Positions 14,105 through 19,669 of a stretch of 19,669 bases of DNA are shown here, piece by piece. Numbering within the stretch: the stretch's first letter is position 1; each line of letters starts with the position of its first letter. The translations under genes were made by a program, and so were the position numbers. Below the pieces are notes generated by a model, which had not been told where the DNA came from, made no database searches, and saw only the letters and a list, made by a program, of their open reading frames with translations. The DNA is from an uncultured Eubacteriales bacterium (GTDB lineage: Bacteria > Bacillota > Clostridia > Oscillospirales > CAG-272), in the NCBI GenBank assembly GCA_934446065.1, contig CAKSDP010000028.1:1-19669 (forward strand), written 5' to 3'.

Positions 14105-15235
14105 ATGGCTGAAAATAAGAATATTATCGATCTTCGGGACATTGTCGTTGAATTTGACGGAGAGAGAGTCCTTGACGGACTGAATCTTACCATAAAGGAC
14201 GGGGAGTTTGTAACGCTTCTCGGTTCTTCCGGCTGCGGTAAGACCACCACTCTGCGCGTCATTGCAGGCTTTCTTCAGCCTGACAGCGGCACTGTCCTTT
14301 TCGACTCCAAGGAAATAAATGGTGTTCCGCCGTATCTCAGACCGGTCAACACCATTTTTCAGCGTTACGCACTGTTTCCGCACCTCAATGTGTATGACAA
14401 CGTTGCGTTCGGGCTGAAGATCAGAAAGCTTCCGAAGGACGAGATACGCCGCAAGGTGACGGATATGCTGCGCCTTGTAAATCTTGAGGGATTTGAGAAA
14501 AAGGACGTGACGAAGCTCTCCGGCGGTCAGCAGCAGCGTGTTGCGATCGCACGCGCCGTCATAAACAATCCCAAAGTCCTGCTGCTTGACGAGCCGCTGT
14601 CGGCGCTCGATCTCAAGCTTCGCAAGGATATGCAGACGGAGCTGAAGAACATACAGAAAGAGCTCGGGATCACGTTCATATACGTTACCCACGATCAAGA
14701 GGAAGCGCTGTCGATGTCCGACACCGTTGTCGTCATGAACGAGGGCAAGGTCCAGCAGATCGGTCGTCCGACGGACATCTACAACGAGCCTGAGAACGCG
14801 TTCGTCGCCGATTTCATCGGTGAATCGAACATCATTGACGGCGTGATGCCGTGCGATTACACCACACGCTTCTCCGGCAGAGAGTTTCCCTGCCTTGACG
14901 CAGGGTTTGAGCTGGGCGAGGCGGTCGATGTTGTTATCCGTCCGGAGGACGTCGATATCGTTCCGAAGGAGATGGGGCAGCTGTCCGGCACGATCTGCTC
15001 CGTCACGTTCCGCGGCGTGCATTTTGAGATAATCGTTGACGTTCGCGGCTTCAAGTGGATGATCCAGACGACGGACGAGCACCAAGAGGGCGAAACGGTA
15101 TGGCTCTACGTAGAGCCGGACGCGATCCACATAATGAAAAAATCGAAGTACTCCGGAATGTACGGCGATTACAGCTCCTACTCCGACGAGATCGATGAGC
15201 TGAGCGTTGTTGACGATGCGGAGGATGAAGACTGA
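14105..15235 (+). CDS. potA: Spermidine/putrescine ABC transporter ATP-binding protein PotA
   Basis: PotA is the ATPase of the polyamine importer at the inner face of the membrane. The 376-residue product has Walker A GSSGCGKTT at 40-48, signature LSGGQQQR at 138-145 and Walker B VLLLDE at 158-163 followed by PLSALD. The C-terminal region after about residue 240 is TOBE-like (VVIRPEDVDI, IQTTDEHQEGETVWLYVEP). It ends in an acidic tail (DDAEDED). The start is ATG 14105, 9 nt after AAAGGGGG. The alternative ATG at 14096 directly abuts the Shine-Dalgarno and is unlikely. It is the first gene of potABCD; its initiation region can be fully base-paired with the upstream leader. The stop shares a base with the potB start. 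Confidence 0.96.
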   Translation: MAENKNIIDLRDIVVEFDGERVLDGLNLTIKDGEFVTLLGSSGCGKTTTLRVIAGFLQPDSGTVLFDSKEINGVPPYLRPVNTIFQRYALFPHLNVYDNVAFGLKIRKLPKDEIRRKVTDMLRLVNLEGFEKKDVTKLSGGQQQRVAIARAVINNPKVLLLDEPLSALDLKLRKDMQTELKNIQKELGITFIYVTHDQEEALSMSDTVVVMNEGKVQQIGRPTDIYNEPENAFVADFIGESNIIDGVMPCDYTTRFSGREFPCLDAGFELGEAVDVVIRPEDVDIVPKEMGQLSGTICSVTFRGVHFEIIVDVRGFKWMIQTTDEHQEGETVWLYVEPDAIHIMKKSKYSGMYGDYSSYSDEIDELSVVDDAEDED

Positions 15236-16086
15236 TGGCGCGCGCTCGGGTAAACGAGGAAAAGAAGAACCGCCCCTCGCTCGGCACGGCGCTTCTAAAC
15301 GCTCCGTACACGCTGTGGGCGGCGATCTTCATAATAGTTCCTCTGCTTATTGTTATTTACTACACCTTCACGACGAGGGACGGAGCCTTTACTCTCGACA
15401 ACATAAAGGCTCTCGCGGATTACAAGGACACGTTTATCACGTCCGTGCTGTACTCGCTCATTGCAACGCTCATCACGCTTATTATGGCGTATCCGTTCGC
15501 GTTTTTCATGAGCCGCACAAAGGTATCCGCACAAAAGATGATGATGATGCTCGTCATGCTCCCGATGTGGATGAATCTTCTCATCCGCACCTACTCGTGG
15601 ATGATAATCCTCGAGCGCAACGGCATCATAAACAACATTCTGTCTGCCATAGGGCTTGGCAACGCGAAAATGATCGGCACTCCCGGCGCGGTCATTCTCG
15701 GAATGGTTTACAACTATCTGCCGTACATGATACTGCCGATTTACACCGTTATGGCGAAGATCGACAACTCGCTGTATGAGGCGGCGGAGGATCTCGGCTG
15801 CGGCACGATGCAGAAGCTGCGCCGCGTCGTTCTCCCGCTCTCGCTTCCCGGTGTCATTTCGGGTATCACAATGGTATTCGTACCGTCAGTCAGCACGTTC
15901 TACATTTCATACAAGCTCGGCGGCGGCAAGATCGGACTCATCGGCGACGCGATCGAGCGGCAGATACAAACGTCGTACAACTACAATCTCGGCGCTTCTC
16001 TTTCGCTCGTGCTGATGGTATTCATCCTCATCAGCCTTGCGATAATGAACAAATTCTCAGGTGACGACGGAGGTATTGTGGTATGA
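15235..16086 (+). CDS. potB: Spermidine/putrescine ABC transporter permease PotB
   Basis: PotB is one of the two membrane subunits of the polyamine importer. The 283-residue product has a basic N-terminus (MARARVNEEKKNRP) and about six membrane helices, the first at about residues 25-45. The ATPase-contact EAA loop is YEAAEDLGCGTMQKLRRVVLP at about residues 181-201. It matches the PotB/PotH half of the pair: the conserved MMMLVMLPMWMNLLIRTYSW stretch at about 103-122 is typical. The ATG overlaps the potA stop (TGATG), with GGAGG inside the end of potA, so it is probably translationally coupled. It overlaps potC by four bases. Confidence 0.95.
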   Translation: MARARVNEEKKNRPSLGTALLNAPYTLWAAIFIIVPLLIVIYYTFTTRDGAFTLDNIKALADYKDTFITSVLYSLIATLITLIMAYPFAFFMSRTKVSAQKMMMMLVMLPMWMNLLIRTYSWMIILERNGIINNILSAIGLGNAKMIGTPGAVILGMVYNYLPYMILPIYTVMAKIDNSLYEAAEDLGCGTMQKLRRVVLPLSLPGVISGITMVFVPSVSTFYISYKLGGGKIGLIGDAIERQIQTSYNYNLGASLSLVLMVFILISLAIMNKFSGDDGGIVV

Positions 16087-16895
16087 AGCATCTCGGTCGT
16101 CTCTCAGCAGTTATAATTTACACGTTTCTGTATGCGCCGCTTCTCGTGATGGTGTTTTTCTCGTTCAACGAGTCAAAGTCCACCTCGGTATTCACGGGAT
16201 TCTCGCTTAAATGGTATCGCGAGCTGTTCGCGAGCAGCGGCACCATGACGGCGCTCAAGAACACGCTTGTTCTTGCGCTTGCGTCAGCCGTGATCGCAAC
16301 CCTGCTCGGCACGCTTGCCGCGGTCGGCATATACAATATGCGCTCAAAATGGGCAAAGGGACTCATGCTCAACGTGACGAACATCCCGATGATGAACCCC
16401 GATATCGTTACGGGCGTATCGCTTATGCTTTTGTTCGTATTCATCGGCAGACTCGTCGGCGCGGGAACGTCGCTCAGCTTCTGGACGCTGCTCATCGCGC
16501 ACGTAACGTTCAATCTGCCGTATGTAATACTGAACGTGCTCCCGAAGCTCCGTCAAACCGATCCGCACCTGATCGAGGCAGCGGAAGATCTCGGCTGCCA
16601 CCCGGTCAGGGCATTCACGGAGGCTGTACTCCCGTCGATAACACCCGGGATCTTCTCCGGATTTCTGATGGCGTTCACGCTGTCGATCGACGATTTTGTC
16701 ATCAGCTACTACACGAACGGTTCCGACTATCAGACGCTGCCGCTGATGATATATGCGATGACGCGCAAAAAGGTTAAGCCGGATATGTACGCACTCTCGA
16801 GCCTTATATTCATAACGGTGCTCGTACTTCTGATCGTAATAAACGTCGCGCAGGCGCGCTCGGAAAAAGCGGCAAAGAATCAGAAGAATATCTAA
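16083..16895 (+). CDS. potC: Spermidine/putrescine ABC transporter permease PotC
   Basis: PotC is the second membrane subunit of the polyamine importer. The 270-residue product has about six membrane helices, the first at residues 9-27 followed by the FNESKSTSVFTGFSLKWY stretch that is conserved in PotC/PotI. The EAA loop is IEAAEDLGCHPVRAFTEAVLP at about residues 162-182. The SIDDFVISYYTNGSDYQTLPL segment near 202-222 is a PotC signature region. The start ATG lies in an ATGA overlap with the potB stop, and GGAGG lies 9 nt upstream within potB. potD follows after a 44-nt AT-rich gap with no terminator. Confidence 0.95.
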   Translation: MKHLGRLSAVIIYTFLYAPLLVMVFFSFNESKSTSVFTGFSLKWYRELFASSGTMTALKNTLVLALASAVIATLLGTLAAVGIYNMRSKWAKGLMLNVTNIPMMNPDIVTGVSLMLLFVFIGRLVGAGTSLSFWTLLIAHVTFNLPYVILNVLPKLRQTDPHLIEAAEDLGCHPVRAFTEAVLPSITPGIFSGFLMAFTLSIDDFVISYYTNGSDYQTLPLMIYAMTRKKVKPDMYALSSLIFITVLVLLIVINVAQARSEKAAKNQKNI

Positions 16896-16939
16896 GATTC
16901 TCAAAAATTTATTTATATAAAAAGAGAGGTAAAAAATTG

Positions 16940-18043
16940 ATGAAAAAAACTTTTGCGGCGGTCATCTCCGCCACACTCCTTGCACAGTCGCTGTTTCTCG
17001 GCGGATGCGGCAAGAAAAACGATGCGGCTGACTACCCCGTACCCGAGCTTGTCGGAACAACGCTCAACGTATTCAACTGGGGCGAGTACATCTCGGACGG
17101 CGGCGAAGGCTCGCTTGACGTAAACGCGGAATTCGAGCGCCGCACCGGCATCAAGGTCAACTATCTGAATTACGACAGCAACGAGTCTATGTACGCAAAG
17201 CTCAAGAGCGGCGCAGTATCGTATGACATCATAATTCCCTCCGACTACATGATAAGCCGCCTCATCTCCGAGGATATGCTTTCAAAAATAGATGTAACTA
17301 AGCTTGAGAACTACAAGTACATCGACGACAAATACAAGAACCTTTACTTCGACGAAAACAACGAATACTCCGTACCGTACAACGTAGGAATGGTCGGACT
17401 CATCTACAACAAGACGATGGTCAAAGAAGCACCCGACAGCTGGTCCGTGATGTGGGATGAGCGATACAAGGATGACATTTTGACGTTCAACAACTCGCGC
17501 GACGCATTCGCGATCGCTCAGTTCCTGCTCGGTATGGACGTGAACACGACCGACAAGGCAGACTGGGATCGGGTACTCGAAAAGATGCTCGAACAGGCGC
17601 CGATACTGCAAGGCAAGGTCATGGATGAGGTGTTCGACAAGATGGAGGGCGGAAACGCCGCGATCGCGCCGTACTATGCGGGCGACTTCCTCACGATGAA
17701 GGAAAACAACGACGACCTCGAATTTGTATATCCGAAGGAAGGCGTCAACATTTTCGTCGATTCGATCTGTGTTCCGAAATCCTGCCAGAACTACGATGCC
17801 GCAATGCTGTACATTGATTTTCTGACCGATCCGGAGATCGCGCTTGCGAATGCTGAATACATAATGTACGCATCTCCCAACACCGGCGTTATAAATTCCG
17901 ACGATTACTCGCTCAAGGGAAATGAGATCCTCTATCTCGCAGAAGACAAGATGCCCAAGACACAGTATTTCCACGACATTGATCCCGATACCCGCTCGTA
18001 TTACGAATCCCTTTGGGAGCAGTTTGTGCGGGCTATGGACTGA
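16940..18043 (+). CDS. potD: Spermidine/putrescine-binding lipoprotein PotD
   Basis: PotD captures polyamines outside the cell and delivers them to PotBC. A signal peptide ends in lipobox LGGC with Cys23, so the protein is anchored to the outer face of the membrane. The 367-residue product has the normal PotD block order: LNVFNWGEYI near the start of the mature part, YDIIIPSDYMISRL, VPYNVGMVGLIYN, then NIFVDSICVPK and the C-terminal YYESLWEQF. In NIFVDS the Trp usually found before the acidic polyamine-binding Asp is Phe, which may shift ligand preference. The start is ATG 16940, about 10 nt after AGAGAGG; the preceding in-frame TTG at 16937 is not needed. It is the last gene of potABCD and is followed by a strong terminator. 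Confidence 0.96.
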   Translation: MKKTFAAVISATLLAQSLFLGGCGKKNDAADYPVPELVGTTLNVFNWGEYISDGGEGSLDVNAEFERRTGIKVNYLNYDSNESMYAKLKSGAVSYDIIIPSDYMISRLISEDMLSKIDVTKLENYKYIDDKYKNLYFDENNEYSVPYNVGMVGLIYNKTMVKEAPDSWSVMWDERYKDDILTFNNSRDAFAIAQFLLGMDVNTTDKADWDRVLEKMLEQAPILQGKVMDEVFDKMEGGNAAIAPYYAGDFLTMKENNDDLEFVYPKEGVNIFVDSICVPKSCQNYDAAMLYIDFLTDPEIALANAEYIMYASPNTGVINSDDYSLKGNEILYLAEDKMPKTQYFHDIDPDTRSYYESLWEQFVRAMD

Positions 18044-18057
18044 CATTGATTCAAAAT

Positions 18058-18093
18058 AAAAATACGGACTGCCATAGGCAGTCCGTATTTTTT
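18058..18093 (+). terminator. Rho-independent terminator of potABCD
   Basis: The stem has a core of ACGGACTGCC/GGCAGTCCGT with a 3-nt loop ATA (18074-18076), extended by A-T pairs to about 16 bp, and ends in T6 (18088-18093). It lies 15 nt after the potD stop. Confidence 0.95.
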
Positions 18094-18300
18094 GCTTGTA
18101 CGCACAGCGCAAATGCGGGCTATATTGGGGACGGTGGACCGTTACCTGCTATTCTTTCCAAAGCACTGATGCGATGATACGGGCGTCATAGCGCCGCCAC
18201 GAGAATCCTATATACAGCGCTATAAACGCCGTATTTCTATGACCCAACAACAGTCCACTCCCACCCCCACAAAGTCTCATGAAGTGCGCAAAACACACGC
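18094..18300. other. Non-coding spacer between convergent potD and surface-protein gene
   Basis: No gene could be supported on either strand. The first part includes a short palindrome-like stretch, GGGGACGGTGGACCGTTACC (18127-18146), with CGGT-GG-ACCG at its centre. It resembles dispersed intergenic repeats in clostridial genomes, but only one copy is in the window. The second part holds the large imperfect inverted repeat listed separately. The rest (about 18240-18300) is C/A-rich on the plus strand with nothing recognised. Confidence 0.5.
18177..18234. repeat. Large imperfect inverted repeat (hairpin)
   Basis: ATACGGGCGTCATAGCGC (18177-18194) and GCGCTATAAACGCCGTAT (18217-18234) pair over nearly their whole 18-nt length, with one bulged G and a small internal mismatch. 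They are separated by 22 nt. It lacks a T-run on either strand and lies beyond the potD terminator, so it is not an ordinary terminator. It could be a palindromic mobile repeat or a small RNA. Confidence 0.7.
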
Positions 18301-18335
18301 AAAATGCCCCCGATGCTTTCGCATCGGGGGCATTT
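18301..18335 (-). terminator. Terminator of the surface-protein gene
   Basis: A perfect 15-bp stem, AAATGCCCCCGATGC (18302-18316) with GCATCGGGGGCATTT (18321-18335), has loop TTTC. On the minus strand it ends in ATTTT and lies 32 nt downstream of the stop of the gene ending at 18368. Confidence 0.88.
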
Positions 18336-18367
18336 CTATTAGGTTTTAATCAAACCCTATTACCTAA

Positions 18368-19669
18368 TCAGTGGTTGGTAGCTGCTGCGTAGGTGTATAC
18401 GCTGTAGATATCGTAACCAGCAGATGTGGTCTTAGGAGAATGATATGCTTCAACCGTTATCGAGTAGTCAGCATCAGCGATAGCTGTGATGTTACGAGTA
18501 GTGGAGGAAGCAGATACGGGGATGATGTAGTTGTTAGCACCGATCTTTGCCTTTACGTAGTAGATTACGGTGTTATCAAATGCATCCCACTCGACGATGT
18601 ACTTGTCGCCGTCAACGGTAACTCTTACTGCAGGAGCAGTAGTAGTGGTTGCAACAACAGGTGCAAAGTCAACCTTATCAACCTTATTGTTAGCATATCC
18701 GCGAACAGCCTCAATGTTAACGGTGTACTCAGTATCAGCTGCAAGGTAGTTGATGGTGTGAGCAGTACCGTAAACCTTAGCGATGTAGGAAGTGCCGGCA
18801 ATAGTGGTCTTTACGTAGTAGTAAGCAGCGCCGTCAACTGCATCCCAAGTGAGTGTGATGGAGTTGTATGTAGCAGATGCATTAGCGGTAGGAAGAACCT
18901 TTTCAGGAACCGTCACAGCCACAGGTGCAGATGCAGTACCGTAAGCGTTGTGCTCACCCTTTACGTATACGTCTACATAGACGCTGTGCTCACCGGGAGC
19001 TGCAGCGAAGGTGTAGGTGGTGGTCAGATAGTTCCAAACGGAACCGACAACCTTACCGTCGCAGTAGATGTAGTAGATACCGGCATCCTTAACTGCGTTC
19101 CAGTTAACGGTGATCTTGCCTTCCTCAGCGATAGCGGATACGCCGGTAACCTCGGTGGAGTTGTACTTAGCGATTGCAGCCACGAGTACGTCGTAGTTGT
19201 CAACGAGAGCCTTTTGCTCATCGGTAAGTGCTGCATAAGCCTCTTCAGCTGCTGCGATAGCATCGCCGGAGTTATAAGTAACTTCGCCAATAGCATCGAT
19301 CAGCTTCTCAACCTTATCAGCCTTAGCTTCGTTAACAGCCTTTCTTGCAGCAACGAGATCAGCATAGTTGCTGACGAGAGCCTTCTGCTCATCGGTAAGT
19401 GCTGCATAAGCCTCCTCAGCTGCAACAACAGCAGCCTCTACATCGTTAGGTGTATTAACATCAAACGGAGTAAGGACATATGTACCATTACGGAAGCTGT
19501 CATTGTTAAGAGGATCCGTTACAGCACCAGGAGCAGTAACCGTCAGGTTTGCAAAGTAAGACTCTACGTTCAGGGGCATCAGCATTGTGAAGAGAACATT
19601 AGAGTCACCGCCCTGCGAGAAGTCGTAGGACAGCATCTGAACACCGTCAAGAGAAAGGGTTGCAACCTT
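18368..19669 (-). CDS. Surface or secreted multidomain protein, 3' part (truncated by the window edge)
   Basis: The reading frame is open to the right edge of the window, so only the last 433 residues are seen; the start, signal peptide and upstream domains lie outside. In the visible part, about 80 residues of an unassigned domain (YDFSQGGDSNVLF, NGTYVLTPFD) are followed by two helical repeats built on EEAYAALTDEQKALVxNYxxLVAA, as in many clostridial extracellular proteins. Three fibronectin type III-like domains follow: one beginning near VTGVSAIAEEGKITVNWNAV, one near PTANASATYNSITLTWDAV and one near PAVRVTVDGDKYIVEWDAF. The C-terminus (AAATNH) has no LPxTG sorting motif, SLH repeat or choline-binding repeat, so anchoring must come from upstream or the protein is released. 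The substrate or binding partner is unknown. Confidence 0.8.
   Translation of the reverse strand, partial: KVATLSLDGVQMLSYDFSQGGDSNVLFTMLMPLNVESYFANLTVTAPGAVTDPLNNDSFRNGTYVLTPFDVNTPNDVEAAVVAAEEAYAALTDEQKALVSNYADLVAARKAVNEAKADKVEKLIDAIGEVTYNSGDAIAAAEEAYAALTDEQKALVDNYDVLVAAIAKYNSTEVTGVSAIAEEGKITVNWNAVKDAGIYYIYCDGKVVGSVWNYLTTTYTFAAAPGEHSVYVDVYVKGEHNAYGTASAPVAVTVPEKVLPTANASATYNSITLTWDAVDGAAYYYVKTTIAGTSYIAKVYGTAHTINYLAADTEYTVNIEAVRGYANNKVDKVDFAPVVATTTTAPAVRVTVDGDKYIVEWDAFDNTVIYYVKAKIGANNYIIPVSASSTTRNITAIADADYSITVEAYHSPKTTSAGYDIYSVYTYAAATNH
19203..19423 (-). repeat. Direct repeat within the surface-protein gene
   Basis: Two 50-nt segments, 19203-19252 and 19374-19423, differ at only two positions, both synonymous third-base changes. 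They lie 171 bp apart (57 codons). They encode the EEAYAALTDEQKALV repeat motif and indicate a recent duplication or homogenisation of this helical module. Confidence 0.9.

Noticed and set aside
14069..15130. 353-codon minus-strand frame opposite potA
   Set aside because: It is antisense to a complete ABC ATPase with all motifs, and shows no family resemblance.
18279..18400. Small plus-strand ORF through the 18301-18335 hairpin
   Set aside because: It is a translation of terminator arms that runs antisense into the surface-protein gene, with no ribosome-binding site.
1..19669. CRISPR arrays, insertion sequences, prophage genes or defence systems
   Set aside because: I saw no regularly spaced direct repeats, transposase, integrase, phage structural or nuclease-based defence genes in any frame. 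The only close direct repeat is inside the surface-protein gene.

Overview
The window looks like chromosomal DNA from an anaerobic, low-to-mid GC Clostridia-type Bacillota. The reasons are strong AGGAGG-type Shine-Dalgarno sites, sigma-A promoters with 17-bp spacers, a lexA promoter with a GAAC-N4-GTTT operator, a HisRS carrying the cysteine-rich clostridial insert, a DUF1846 protein, a GTP-type PEP carboxykinase and a minimal SufC/SufB-like (SMS) iron-sulfur system. The family or genus cannot be fixed from the sequence alone. Most genes are housekeeping genes; the unusual material lies in two 5' leaders, one binding protein and one intergenic spacer.

Layout. At the left edge on the minus strand are tRNA-Arg(CCU), with its own promoter, and pckG. 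Divergent from pckG runs lexA (SOS repressor) followed by a DUF1846 gene. These end at a bidirectional terminator shared with the minus-strand methionine importer operon metQ-metN-metI. Upstream of that operon, also on the minus strand, is hisS-aspS-smsC-smsB-ybaK, which appears to be one transcript. hisS diverges from nfo (endonuclease IV) on the plus strand. Next is a roughly 265-nt structured leader, then potA-potB-potC-potD (spermidine/putrescine importer), closed by a strong terminator. A non-coding spacer with a large imperfect palindrome follows. The window ends in the 3' part of a minus-strand surface protein with two helical repeats and three FN3-like domains, truncated by the window edge.

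The main observations are these. (1) MetQ is circularly permuted: the canonical C-terminal part (VPNDTTN..., NPYNIK, VINANYA, DKYDGA) precedes the canonical N-terminal part (SPAPHAEIL, FTDYVQPN, DANYFQH, HVEPLG) in one intact lipoprotein of normal length. (2) metQNI is preceded by a promoter, a 23-codon ORF with a Cys-Met-Cys-Met-Tyr-Met cluster, a hairpin and an intrinsic terminator. An alternative helix could disrupt that terminator, which is the layout of ribosome-mediated attenuation sensing methionine and/or cysteine; no S-box or T-box is visible. (3) The pot leader can form two abutting 10-bp helices that bury the potA Shine-Dalgarno and the bases up to the AUG, plus a competing helix. 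This is a candidate translational riboswitch or other regulatory RNA that I cannot assign to a known class.

How the genes work together: MetQNI imports methionine and PotABCD imports polyamines, and both appear to be controlled by their RNA leaders. LexA controls the DNA-damage response. Nfo repairs abasic sites. AspRS, HisRS, tRNA-Arg and the YbaK-type deacylase serve translation. SmsCB supplies iron-sulfur clusters. PEPCK connects oxaloacetate and phosphoenolpyruvate.
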